Source: an uncultured Ruminococcus sp. (GTDB lineage Bacteria > Bacillota > Clostridia > Lachnospirales > Lachnospiraceae). Taken from it: DNA of 64,000 nt. The stretch covers positions 1 through 64,000 of the forward strand of contig UQVC01000010.1 in assembly GCA_900544395.1 (NCBI GenBank). Reading direction: 5' to 3'. Numbering within the stretch: the first letter of the stretch is position 1; each line of letters starts with the position of its first letter. The notes below the pieces were generated by a model, which did no database searches, was not told where the DNA came from, and was given only the letters and a program-made list of their open reading frames with translations. The translations under genes and the position numbers were made by a program. This document shows positions 26,577 through 35,314 of the stretch, piece by piece.

Positions 26577-28853
26577 TTACGTTTTGCAAAATATTTCTAT
26601 GGTCGCTTTCTCTCCTTTTATTTTTAAAGTGACTGCCCCATATTCCTGGGTTCCATATAAAAGGCATCCCTTTTCTTTCAGCCTGGACAGCGTTTCTTCT
26701 GCCGGATGCCCATACCGGTTTCCGATCCCGGATGAAATCCATGCATATTTCGGAGTCAGCTGCTGCAAAAATTCCGGCAGTGTCGAATTTTTAGACCCAT
26801 GATGGGCGGCTTTTAAAATGTCACATTCTGTTTTTCCATGCTCTCGCATCCAGTCTGTCAGCTGTACTTCCCCTTCACCTTCCACATCTCCGGTCAGAAG
26901 CATTTCCAGATTCCTGCATTCCAGCCACAGTACCATGGACGCTGCATTTCCAGTTTCTCCGTTATATTCCTGGGATGGCGCCATGCAAGTCAGAGACATC
27001 TCATCCAGACACAGTTTTTCTCCTGCTTCCATTCCCAGTACTTTTGTCCCATGCTGTACCGCGGTTTTTCCCAGCTTCGCCAGCCCATCATCATGAAGTC
27101 TGACAGGCGGCAGCACCAGATGTCTGATCCGGATCCCAAGAGGCTGATTCTGCAGGATTTCTTCGATCCCACTCATATGATCTGCATCTCCATGCGAAAT
27201 AAACACATAATCCAGCTCTTTGACTCCCTGTGATTCCAAAAATGGCACGATCCTGTATTCCCCGACTTTTGACACGTCACTGCTGCCTCCATCTACAAAA
27301 CAGGCGGCACCACCCGGACTTCTGAAAAATATCCCATCTCCCTGTCCGACATCCAGCATCGTAACCTGAAAGACTCCTCGGCTTCTCATGTGACAGCTGC
27401 CTGCCAGACAGACTACGGCTATTGCCAGCATCCCCCATGCCAGACAGGCCCTTTTTCGCCGTATCTTCTTTGGTCCGGACAAATACAGACACACCAGCAA
27501 AAGAATCGCATAATACAGTATGATCCACACAGCTTCCGGCTTTCCCGTGACAATTCTGGAACAGGGAAGTTTCATGGTAAGGCTGCTGCACAATTCGTAT
27601 AACTCCAAAACTCCTTTACACAGCAGCAAGACAAGTCTCCCAACAGGTCGGAACAGCAGACTTAGAACCGAACCCAAAAGTCCTGCCCCGAGAACAACCG
27701 ACATCAGTGGAATGATCACCAGATTTAAAAACAAAGAATACGGTGGAAATTCATAATAAAAAGAAAGCATCACGGGAAGCAGTACCAGATTGACTGCCAG
27801 ACTTGCCTGAAAGCTTTGCATCAGTTTTGTTGCCTGCTTTTGGCTCTCTGCCAAAACCGGATAGACAGCTGCCATTCCAAGCACTGCGCCAAATGACAGA
27901 AGATACCCTGCATCCTGAAGATATAACGGACTCTCCAAAGCAATCCATACTCCTGCCACAGACAGACCGGTTGGCATATCATACACTCTGCCGCAAAGAT
28001 CTGCTCCTACCCGGATTGCAAACATCAGAAATGCCCGCATCGCAGATACGCTCCCGCCGATCATAATCGTATATCCGAGCAAAAACAAAATTCCAAGCAT
28101 GCCTGCCACTCGGATCGGACATCCCATTTTGCGCAGAATTCCATAGAATCCCATCCCGATAAACGACATATGAAGTCCTGATACTGCCAATATATGCCCA
28201 ATCCCGCTTTTTTGGTACAGCGCCTTCATCTGTACATCCAGTTCACTTTTTTCTCCCAGCAGGATTGCGCTCATACTGTTTCCATGACGTTCTCCCATCT
28301 GTGCGATCAGAAGCTGTTTCCACCCTCTCCTGATATCTGCCAGACACTCCCGGATTTTCCATGTTTTTGAATCTGTGATCTGATACCTGTCTGCCCATAC
28401 ACTTGCATGGATGCCTTGTTTTTCATAGTAAAATTTCTGATCGAAATTCCCCGGATTTCTGGCTTCTTTAAAATAAGAAAGCTCTCCCTGTACCTGTATT
28501 TGATTTCCTGATTTTATGGTTTGATTGGTTGATTGATCTTGTTTGAGATAAATTAGAAGCTCTGGTTCTTGCATCACCATTGCTTTGATCGGTTTTTTGA
28601 ATTGTGTTTTGACTGATTGAGATTTGCTGTTCTTTTCTTTTTGCAGCACCTGACAATTTTGAAGATACAAAAGTTCATAGTCTTTCCTTTCTTCCCGGCG
28701 CTTTACCTGTCCTGTTACCAGAACTTCTGCCTGATCCGGGATCTGCTCCTGCAGCACACTCTGGTTGGAACACTCCGCTCCAAACCAGAGATTTCTTACT
28801 GCCAGCAAGATCAAAACTACAGCTGCCGCCATACAAAGCGGTCGTTTTTTCAA
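26577..28853 (-). CDS. comEC: ComEC/Rec2 DNA-uptake channel protein
   Basis: A 758-residue membrane protein with the three expected parts: an N-terminal extracytoplasmic OB-like domain after one membrane helix (about 35-190), the multi-helix Competence domain (about 200-480, with GHILAVSGLHMSFIG), and a C-terminal metallo-beta-lactamase domain with LDVGQGDGIF (500-509) and HGDADH (554-559). It moves single-stranded DNA through the membrane, and the C-terminal domain is thought to degrade the other strand. Its ATG overlaps the stop of the GerMN gene by four bases (ATGA), so the two are coupled. Confidence 0.96.
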   Translation of the reverse strand: MKKRPLCMAAAVVLILLAVRNLWFGAECSNQSVLQEQIPDQAEVLVTGQVKRREERKDYELLYLQNCQVLQKEKNSKSQSVKTQFKKPIKAMVMQEPELLIYLKQDQSTNQTIKSGNQIQVQGELSYFKEARNPGNFDQKFYYEKQGIHASVWADRYQITDSKTWKIRECLADIRRGWKQLLIAQMGERHGNSMSAILLGEKSELDVQMKALYQKSGIGHILAVSGLHMSFIGMGFYGILRKMGCPIRVAGMLGILFLLGYTIMIGGSVSAMRAFLMFAIRVGADLCGRVYDMPTGLSVAGVWIALESPLYLQDAGYLLSFGAVLGMAAVYPVLAESQKQATKLMQSFQASLAVNLVLLPVMLSFYYEFPPYSLFLNLVIIPLMSVVLGAGLLGSVLSLLFRPVGRLVLLLCKGVLELYELCSSLTMKLPCSRIVTGKPEAVWIILYYAILLLVCLYLSGPKKIRRKRACLAWGMLAIAVVCLAGSCHMRSRGVFQVTMLDVGQGDGIFFRSPGGAACFVDGGSSDVSKVGEYRIVPFLESQGVKELDYVFISHGDADHMSGIEEILQNQPLGIRIRHLVLPPVRLHDDGLAKLGKTAVQHGTKVLGMEAGEKLCLDEMSLTCMAPSQEYNGETGNAASMVLWLECRNLEMLLTGDVEGEGEVQLTDWMREHGKTECDILKAAHHGSKNSTLPEFLQQLTPKYAWISSGIGNRYGHPAEETLSRLKEKGCLLYGTQEYGAVTLKIKGEKATIEIFCKT

Positions 28854-29785
28854 GATTTTTTGTTCTCCTCATTCCAGCTGAGATCTGCCGTCAAAGGCTG
28901 ACTGAGATCTACTGTCTGCATATATTTGTTGTCATTTTCCCCATTGATCGAAATCTGGACTTTTCCTGCTCCCGTTCCCTGCACCAGAGAATTGACCAGC
29001 GAATAAATGGTCACCTGCGGTTTTACTTCATATGCCCCTTTTAAGAATGTCTTATCAAAGTTCACATAGCAGATTCCATCTTTGGTCGTCACACTCAGCA
29101 GATTGGTGTCCGGGTTGATGGTCGCTTTTGCCGAAGATTTCCGCGGGCCTTTCATCAATTTTTCCACGATTAGTTTTTCTTTGGAAACATTGCTGTTATA
29201 CCGGACTTCCATGGTCTGCTCTACCAGTCCATCTCCCTGAGGATTTGCAAAATACAAGGTCAGACTCTCCGTCTGATAGGAACTCGGCGAAGCCCCCTCG
29301 CTCTGCACAAAGTCATCCTCATTCAGATATCCCAATACCTGACCGGATCTGTCTGCCAGATCTTCTCCCTCTACCCGGATCCAGACACTGTCGATGCCAT
29401 CGATCCGAATCAGCGATTCCACGACCGCCGCTCTCACTAACGTCTCCTCCACTGCATCCATCTGCTTATATTGTGCCGTAAAATCCACATATAAAATTCC
29501 GCCTTCCAATTCACATTGTCTGACTTTCACTTCTTTTGGAAGCGGCGGCGTATATTCAATTTCTTCCGAAGGTCTGCTCAGTTCTTCCAGCATTTCCTCT
29601 GCTTCTTTGAGCACATCCTTCTCTCCAATTTCATAAGATACCTTCTGCAGACCGGTTCTGTCACTGTTCAGACAATAAATATAAGACTCACCCTGTTCTA
29701 TTTCCGTGCGTTTTCCACAGGAAACACTCAGGCATCCCAGACAGATTCCCAGAACGATCAGAAGGGTTTTTCTGATTTGTTTCAT
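28850..29785 (-). CDS. GerMN domain lipoprotein of the two-component operon
   Basis: A 311-residue lipoprotein; start at MKQIRKTLL behind GGGGAAG. The signal peptide ends in the lipobox LSVSC. Two GerMN domains follow, at about 30-150 and 165-295, the second with KGICYVNFDKTFLKG-type strands. GerMN domains occur in the spore germination protein GerM and in the actinobacterial lipoprotein LpqB, which modulates the MtrB sensor kinase. This gene follows a response regulator and a histidine kinase with a 13-base gap, the same order as mtrA-mtrB-lpqB. A role in tuning the kinase at the outer membrane face is inferred, not shown. Confidence 0.88.
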   Translation of the reverse strand: MKQIRKTLLIVLGICLGCLSVSCGKRTEIEQGESYIYCLNSDRTGLQKVSYEIGEKDVLKEAEEMLEELSRPSEEIEYTPPLPKEVKVRQCELEGGILYVDFTAQYKQMDAVEETLVRAAVVESLIRIDGIDSVWIRVEGEDLADRSGQVLGYLNEDDFVQSEGASPSSYQTESLTLYFANPQGDGLVEQTMEVRYNSNVSKEKLIVEKLMKGPRKSSAKATINPDTNLLSVTTKDGICYVNFDKTFLKGAYEVKPQVTIYSLVNSLVQGTGAGKVQISINGENDNKYMQTVDLSQPLTADLSWNEENKKS

Positions 29786-29798
29786 ATGTTTCTTCCCC

Positions 29799-31190
29799 TT
29801 ACACTGCATAGATCAAAGGAATCCGAACCGTAAATGTGGTTCCTTCTCCCTGACTGCTGTAGACTTTGATAGAACCTCTGTGCATGATCACTGCATTACG
29901 GGCAATGGCAAGTCCAAGACCAGTTCCGCCAATTTCTCTGGAATGGGACTTGTCCACCCGATAAAACCGTTCAAAAATATGATCTTGATCTTCTTTTGGG
30001 ATTCCGATCCCGGAATCCATAACCTTGATATAAAAATACTTATGGTCGGCATTTAAGGATACCCGAACCCATCCTTCCTCCCGATTATACTTGATCGCAT
30101 TTTCTACCAGATTGGAGATTGCCAGTGTCAGTTTCATCTCGTCGATCTCTGCGGAAACCGGACGAAAACTTTCCAGGATCATCTCGATTTTTTTCGTCTC
30201 TGCAATGGGTTTTAATCGCTTTAAAATGGTCTCCAGCAATTCATTGATATGAACCTGTTTGATCGTAAGGCTCTGGACCGTCTTATCCATCTTTACCAAC
30301 GTCAGAAGATCACTGATGATGTCATTCTCCCGGTCGATCTCCCGGGCAATATCTCCCATAAACTCCTGATACAGCTCAACCGGCACATTCTCCTGTGCAA
30401 GCAGCGAATCTGCCAGTACCTTCATAGATGTCATCGGTGTTTTTAATTCATGAGACACATTGGATACAAACTCTTCCCTGGAATCATTCAGCTGCTTGAG
30501 CCTTCCCAGCATTTTGTTAAAAGCATCCGACAACTGTCCGGTCTCTGAAAAAGTTCCCACATGTAGCCATTCACTTTCATAGCCTTCTGTTACATTCTCA
30601 ATGGACTCCGTGATCTTCCCAAGAGGCCGCACAAACACCCCCGCAGCCAAAAGTCCCAACGCCAGGATCAGTAAAAACAAAACGCCCAGGATCGCCCCGC
30701 CTCTTGTCTTTAAAATCCCCACACTGTCCAAAACTGTATCCATCGATACACTTGCCAGCATCACCCCTGTGACACTTTTTTCTTCGGATACCACCGGCGC
30801 AGTGACTTCTACATATCTGTTCTTGCGATCATAATGACTGGTGCTTTTCCCCTGTTTCAGGCAGCGGATCACATTTTCTGATACCATCGTCTTTCCTTCG
30901 TCCAGACCGTAGGTATCTTTGATTACCTGCAGATTCTGATCAATGATCATCACACGTCCGTTATATATGTTCGTTAATTGGGTTAAATTTGCATCGATCA
31001 CATCAGAAGACGGATCTGTCAGATACTGATAGCTGTTCAGCTGATTGCTTAGAATTGTACATTGATTCTGTATCTCTGCTGTCCTGACAGAAATCGCACG
31101 TTTTTCATAGGTCTTTGCCGTCCAGATATAAGAAATCAGGCACGGAACCATCCCAAACAGAACAAACAGTGCGATCAGCCAGAACCGCAT
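29799..31190 (-). CDS. Sensor histidine kinase, WalK/PhoR/MtrB-like
   Basis: A 463-residue kinase. Membrane segments at about 1-22 and 165-187 flank an extracytoplasmic sensor of the PhoQ/DcuS-like fold; a HAMP domain (about 188-240) follows. H247 in SNVSHELKTPMTSMK is the phospho-acceptor, with N box LVENAIKYN and G boxes DSGIGIPKED and GGTGLGLAI. The ATG used has no good ribosome binding site. The in-frame codons before it read KLHIKVKHNVFKS without ATG, GTG or TTG, so initiation may use a rare codon or rely on coupling with the regulator gene. It sits between the response regulator and the GerMN lipoprotein gene. Confidence 0.92.
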   Translation of the reverse strand: MRFWLIALFVLFGMVPCLISYIWTAKTYEKRAISVRTAEIQNQCTILSNQLNSYQYLTDPSSDVIDANLTQLTNIYNGRVMIIDQNLQVIKDTYGLDEGKTMVSENVIRCLKQGKSTSHYDRKNRYVEVTAPVVSEEKSVTGVMLASVSMDTVLDSVGILKTRGGAILGVLFLLILALGLLAAGVFVRPLGKITESIENVTEGYESEWLHVGTFSETGQLSDAFNKMLGRLKQLNDSREEFVSNVSHELKTPMTSMKVLADSLLAQENVPVELYQEFMGDIAREIDRENDIISDLLTLVKMDKTVQSLTIKQVHINELLETILKRLKPIAETKKIEMILESFRPVSAEIDEMKLTLAISNLVENAIKYNREEGWVRVSLNADHKYFYIKVMDSGIGIPKEDQDHIFERFYRVDKSHSREIGGTGLGLAIARNAVIMHRGSIKVYSSQGEGTTFTVRIPLIYAV

Positions 31191-31227
31191 ACTTTTGAAT
31201 ACATTATGTTTTACTTTGATATGTAAT

Positions 31228-31920
31228 TTATCCCTGGAAATAATAACCTACCCCCCACTTTGTGTGTACATATTTTGGTTCACTTGGATTCATCTCGATC
31301 TTTTCTCGCAGACGACGGATATGTACATCCACTGTTCGGGCATCTCCCGGATAATCGATTCCCCACACAAGGTCCAGCAGATTTTCCCTGCTGTAGACTT
31401 TGTTCGGATTCATGGCAAGAAGTTCCAGCACATCGTACTCTTTGGCTGTCAGATTGATCTCACGTTCGCCGATAAATACCCGTCTGCTCTCACAGTCGAT
31501 CCGCATGGTTCCTTTCACCAGGATCCTGGCTGTCTGGGAATTCGCCTCTTTTCTGGCAGTCCGGCGCATGATCGCCTTGATCCGGGCTTTCACTTCCAGA
31601 ATATTAAACGGCTTTGTAATATAATCATCTGCCCCATATTCCAGTCCGAGGATCTTGTCCATATCTTCGCTTTTTGCAGTCAGCATCACGATCGGCATGT
31701 CAGAAAATTCCCGAATAGACTGACAGACCTGAAATCCATCCATCTTCGGCAGCATCACATCCAGCAGTACGAGATCGTATTCACAGTTTTTTGCATACCG
31801 CAGCGCTTCCTCACCGTCATAGGCGCAGTCTACTTCCATATCATCCTGCTCCAGACTGAATCGGATTCCTTTCACGATTAACTTTTCATCGTCTACTACT
31901 AAGATTTTCTTCTTGCTCAT
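31228..31920 (-). CDS. OmpR/PhoB-family response regulator, WalR/MtrA-like
   Basis: A 230-residue regulator. The receiver domain has the acidic pair D10-D11, phospho-acceptor D54 in VLLDVMLPKMDG, and the conserved Thr and Lys in MLTAK and DYITKPF. A winged-helix domain follows, with the recognition helix near TVDVHIRRLREKIE. MSKKK is taken as the start, with GGAAGAAG before it; an ATG five codons earlier is possible. Three TGTAA repeats at 11-base spacing upstream of comEA fit the binding pattern of WalR-type regulators and suggest that it controls its own operon. Confidence 0.94.
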   Translation of the reverse strand: MSKKKILVVDDEKLIVKGIRFSLEQDDMEVDCAYDGEEALRYAKNCEYDLVLLDVMLPKMDGFQVCQSIREFSDMPIVMLTAKSEDMDKILGLEYGADDYITKPFNILEVKARIKAIMRRTARKEANSQTARILVKGTMRIDCESRRVFIGEREINLTAKEYDVLELLAMNPNKVYSRENLLDLVWGIDYPGDARTVDVHIRRLREKIEMNPSEPKYVHTKWGVGYYFQG

Positions 31921-31943
31921 ATCTTCTTCCTTCAACTTCCTGC

Positions 31944-32570
31944 TTATACTGTAATATCATCTTTAATCTTATTATACAATCCTTCTTTGATGCCGCTGAT
32001 CTGCATCAGTTCTTCTGTACTTTGAAATCCGCCCTTTTCTTCCCTGTATGCAAGAATACTTTCCGCCTTGGACTCCCCCACTCCGGACAGAGTCATCAGT
32101 TCTTCTTTTGTGGCAGTATTTAAGTTCACTTTCTGTTTCCCGGCTGATTCCTGCCCGGGCATCTGCGGATCTGCTCCAGGCATCTGCGTTTTCGCTTCCT
32201 CTTTGGTCGGAATGTAAATCTGCTCTCCATCTGCTGCCACTCTTGCCTGATTCACTGCATCCGCGGCTGCTTCTTCGGTCAGGCCGCCTGCCATGGCAAT
32301 GATCTCATACACTCGTGTCTTGCTGTCCGCCTCATAAACTCCAGGTGCACAGACTGCCCCACACACATATACAAAAATTTTCTGTACCGATTCTTTTTGA
32401 ATCTCTTCGGAATCCGGTTCCGTTTTTGCATGGGGCTCTTCTTTTGTCTCTTCGAGCTGGATTTCCTGCAATTTCTCTTCTGGATCCTGTCTGCATCCCG
32501 TCAGGATGGTCCCGGCTGCCAGAAGCAGAATGATCGTATGATAACATTTCTTTTTTATGATGTCCTTCAT
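31944..32570 (-). CDS. comEA: ComEA DNA receptor, lipoprotein form
   Basis: A 208-residue competence protein. Instead of a plain membrane anchor it has a signal peptide with lipobox LTGC near residue 26. A Glu/Lys-rich spacer leads to an SLBB domain (about 65-120), a Pro/Gly/Gln linker, and a C-terminal pair of helix-hairpin-helix motifs beginning NLNTATKEELMTLSGVG that bind double-stranded DNA. It presents DNA to ComEC. It is the first gene of the operon that continues with the two-component genes, the GerMN lipoprotein and comEC. Confidence 0.93.
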   Translation of the reverse strand: MKDIIKKKCYHTIILLLAAGTILTGCRQDPEEKLQEIQLEETKEEPHAKTEPDSEEIQKESVQKIFVYVCGAVCAPGVYEADSKTRVYEIIAMAGGLTEEAAADAVNQARVAADGEQIYIPTKEEAKTQMPGADPQMPGQESAGKQKVNLNTATKEELMTLSGVGESKAESILAYREEKGGFQSTEELMQISGIKEGLYNKIKDDITV

Positions 32571-32623
32571 AATTTCCTCACAATCTCAAGACGCAAGGAA
32601 TCCCCTTTTTGTCGGACAGTAAT

Positions 32624-32652
32624 ATTGTAACGAAAAATACCTGAAATTACAA
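32624..32652 (-). promoter_or_regulatory. Promoter of the comEA operon
   Basis: Leftward -35 TTGTAA (32647-32652), 17-base spacer, -10 TACAAT (32624-32629). The -35 is imperfect, consistent with activation by a bound regulator. Confidence 0.7.
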
Positions 32653-32659
32653 TAACATT

Positions 32660-32687
32660 TTTACAATGATGTTACACATTTATTACA
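32660..32687 (-). promoter_or_regulatory. Triple TGTAA direct repeat, WalR-box-like
   Basis: Read leftwards, TGTAAT, TGTAAC and TGTAAA are each separated by five bases, so TGTAA recurs exactly every 11 bases (cores at 32683-32687, 32672-32676, 32661-32665). This equals two overlapping copies of the WalR consensus TGTWAH-N5-TGTWAH. The array ends seven bases before the -35. Confidence 0.7.
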
Positions 32688-32706
32688 ATTTCAACTTCAT
32701 TTGCTT

Positions 32707-33138
32707 CTATTCCCACTGAAAAACAGCAATTCCAATCAACGCTACTACCAGTCCTGCCAGCTTGCGGAACACAAATGGTGATTTTTCTACTCCAAACATC
32801 CCAAAAAGTTCGATCACATACGCAACGGTCAGCTGGGAGATCACGATCAAAAGCGCTGCTTTTGCAGGTCCCAATGCCGCCATGCTTTTTACCACAGTCC
32901 AGGTAATCCCCGCCCCGATCACGCCGCCAAGGAGCATATATTTCGGCTCTACCTTTGCCAAAGCACCAACATCTGCCTTTCCTGCCAGAAACCAGACCAG
33001 AAGACAGGCCAGAAATGCACTCAGCTGTACCCAGAGATTACTGACCCACAGCCCGGTTGTTTTGGTGACCTGTGTATTAAACACCCCCTGTACACTCATC
33101 AGTGCACCGGATAATAATGCAATAAAAAAACCAATCAT
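32707..33138 (-). CDS. Small DMT-family transporter (DUF606/YdcZ-like)
   Basis: A 143-residue protein with five membrane segments. It opens with the MIGFFIALLSGALMSVQGVFN signature of the DUF606 branch of the drug/metabolite transporter superfamily. Single-domain members of this size act as dimers; their substrates are unknown. AGGAGG precedes the ATG. It stands between argD and the comEA operon on the same strand, 60 bases after argD, and might be read through from the arg operon. No strong terminator was seen on either side. Confidence 0.88.
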   Translation of the reverse strand: MIGFFIALLSGALMSVQGVFNTQVTKTTGLWVSNLWVQLSAFLACLLVWFLAGKADVGALAKVEPKYMLLGGVIGAGITWTVVKSMAALGPAKAALLIVISQLTVAYVIELFGMFGVEKSPFVFRKLAGLVVALIGIAVFQWE

Positions 33139-33198
33139 CGTTTTCTACCTCCTGAAATTTCTTCCCATAGTATATCCCGAATCCTGGTTTTTTATTTC

Positions 33199-34386
33199 TT
33201 ACACTGTCAGCGCTTTTTTCAATTTTTCAATCATTTCATCCACATGTCGGCTCTCGATCACCAAAGGCGGAACCAGACGAAGCACATTGCCCTGTGCCTG
33301 GATCACCAGCAGTCCTTCTTCCACGGCTTTTTGATTGACCTGTGCCACCGGCTTTTTCAGAACGATTCCCTGCATCAGACCGATTCCTTTTCTTTCCAGC
33401 ACATCCTCTTCTTCCCGTACCAGTTCTTCCAGACGGCTGGTCAGATAGGCTGCCACCTGATTGACATGATCTACGATCTGTTCTTTCTCAAAAATTTCAA
33501 TCACTGTTTTCACTGCCATACATGCCAGAGGATTTCCTCCATATGTAGCTCCGTGATCTCCCGGAAGAAGAGAGTGCTCTGCCACCTTTTCTGTCATGGC
33601 AAAAGCTCCCACCGGGATCCCGTTTCCAATTCCTTTTGCCATGGTCAGAATATCCGGCTTCACTCCATACTTCTGCCATGCGAACATCGAACCTGTCCGA
33701 CCCATTCCACACTGTACTTCATCACAGATCATCAGGATATCATTTTCATCACAGATCCTGCGGATTCCTTCCATAAACTCCCGGGTGGCAAGATTGATGC
33801 CTCCCTCGCCCTGCAGCGGCTCTAAAATAATCCCACAGGTCTGATCCGTCACAAGCGCCCTGACGCTGTCCAGATCATTAAATTTTGCAAAGGAAACTCC
33901 CGGCAGCATCGGTTCAAACGGTTCCCGGTACGCCGCATGTCCGGTTACAGAGACCGCTCCGAAACTCCGCCCGTGGAACGAATGCTCCATGGCAATGAAC
34001 TGGTATCTTCCGGATTGTTTGTTATACGCATATCTTCTCGCAGCTTTGAGCGCCCCTTCGTTTGCTTCCGAACCACTGTTGGTAAAAAAGACTCTGTCCA
34101 TCCCGGAAATGTGATTCAGTTTTTCCGCTGCTTCTCCACAGTTTCTGTGGTAGTATAAATTGGAGGTATGATACAGCTGATCGATCTGAGCCTTCAATGC
34201 CTGGTTCAGCGTCTCATTTCCATACCCCAGACCAGAGACTGCAAATCCTGCTGCAAAATCCAGATATTCTTTTCCTTCTGTATCGTACAGATATACACCT
34301 TCTCCATGGTCCAGCGCAACAGGAAACCGATTGTATACATGTATTAGATTCTCTTCTGCTGTTTTAATTTTCGGATCCATCCTCAT
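33199..34386 (-). CDS. argD: Acetylornithine aminotransferase
   Basis: A 395-residue class III PLP aminotransferase. It contains the FTNSGSEANEGALKAAR loop, the DEVQCGMGRTG motif and the PLP lysine in TMAKGIGNGIPVGAF. It converts N-acetylglutamate semialdehyde to N-acetylornithine. The start is taken at MRMDPK, behind AGAGG and inside the end of argB (23-base overlap); MDPK two codons later is equally possible. Last gene of the argC-GNAT-argJ-argB-argD operon. Confidence 0.95.
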   Translation of the reverse strand: MRMDPKIKTAEENLIHVYNRFPVALDHGEGVYLYDTEGKEYLDFAAGFAVSGLGYGNETLNQALKAQIDQLYHTSNLYYHRNCGEAAEKLNHISGMDRVFFTNSGSEANEGALKAARRYAYNKQSGRYQFIAMEHSFHGRSFGAVSVTGHAAYREPFEPMLPGVSFAKFNDLDSVRALVTDQTCGIILEPLQGEGGINLATREFMEGIRRICDENDILMICDEVQCGMGRTGSMFAWQKYGVKPDILTMAKGIGNGIPVGAFAMTEKVAEHSLLPGDHGATYGGNPLACMAVKTVIEIFEKEQIVDHVNQVAAYLTSRLEELVREEEDVLERKGIGLMQGIVLKKPVAQVNQKAVEEGLLVIQAQGNVLRLVPPLVIESRHVDEMIEKLKKALTV

Positions 34387-35272
34387 AATACCTCTTTTCT
34401 TCTTTCTGTAAAATTGCTGTACCGATTCCTTTATTCGTGAAAATCTCCAGTAAGAGACAGTGCGGAATCCTTCCATCCAGAATATGGACTCTGGAAACTC
34501 CATGTTCGATCGCGTCCATACAGTTATTCAGTTTCGGAAGCATCCCTCCGCCAATATAGCCCTCTTCGATGAGCTTCTTTGCTTCTTCTACCGGAAGTTC
34601 TGAAATCAAGGTGGACGGATCCTTTGGATCTTTATACACCCCTTCAATATCCGTCAGAAATGCCAGTTTTTCTGCTTTCATGGCTCTTGCAATGGCACAG
34701 GCTGCATCGTCTGCATTGATATTATATGTCTGAAATTCTTCGTCCATGCCTACCGGACACACAATAGGGAGAAAGTCTTTCTCCAGCAGATCGTATAAGA
34801 TCTGGGCATCCACTTCTTTGATCTCTCCTACAAATCCAATATCCTCTCCCTGAGAATACTTCTTTTCCACTTTCAGAAGTCCCCCGTCTTTTCCGCTGAT
34901 TCCAATGGCTCGGACTCCCAGGCTTTCTACCAGCTGTACTAGGCTTTTGTTTACTTTTCCCAGCACCATTTCCGCAACTTCCATGGTCTCTGCATCTGTC
35001 ACCCGAAGTCCGTTGATAAATTCCGGCTGTTTTCCGATTTTTCCAACCCACTTGCTGATCTCCTTTCCGCCGCCATGCACAATGATTGGCTTAAAGCCGA
35101 CCAGTTTCAGCAAAGTTACATCCTGGATCACTTTTTGCTTTAACGCTTCGTCTGTCATGGCACTTCCGCCATATTTTACAACAATCACTTTTCGGTTAAA
35201 CCGCTGAATATACGGCAGCGCCTCGATCAGCACATTTGCCTTTTCCAGATACTGGTTCATGATTTCGTTCAT
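34364..35272 (-). CDS. argB: Acetylglutamate kinase
   Basis: A 302-residue amino acid kinase with KYGGSAM near the N-terminus, IVHGGGKEIS and the GGMLPK substrate site near the C-terminus. It phosphorylates N-acetylglutamate. The presence of the N-terminal helix MNEIMNQYLEKANVLIEALPYIQRF is typical of arginine-inhibited hexameric forms, so feedback control is likely. The start at MNEIM is preceded by AAGGGAAGGA; eleven upstream in-frame codons are excluded for that reason. Confidence 0.97.
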   Translation of the reverse strand: MNEIMNQYLEKANVLIEALPYIQRFNRKVIVVKYGGSAMTDEALKQKVIQDVTLLKLVGFKPIIVHGGGKEISKWVGKIGKQPEFINGLRVTDAETMEVAEMVLGKVNKSLVQLVESLGVRAIGISGKDGGLLKVEKKYSQGEDIGFVGEIKEVDAQILYDLLEKDFLPIVCPVGMDEEFQTYNINADDAACAIARAMKAEKLAFLTDIEGVYKDPKDPSTLISELPVEEAKKLIEEGYIGGGMLPKLNNCMDAIEHGVSRVHILDGRIPHCLLLEIFTNKGIGTAILQKEEKRYYEDGSEN

Positions 35273-35314
35273 ATGATTCCTTCCCTTCTCACTTTTTCCA
35301 CGCATTCCTGCTAT

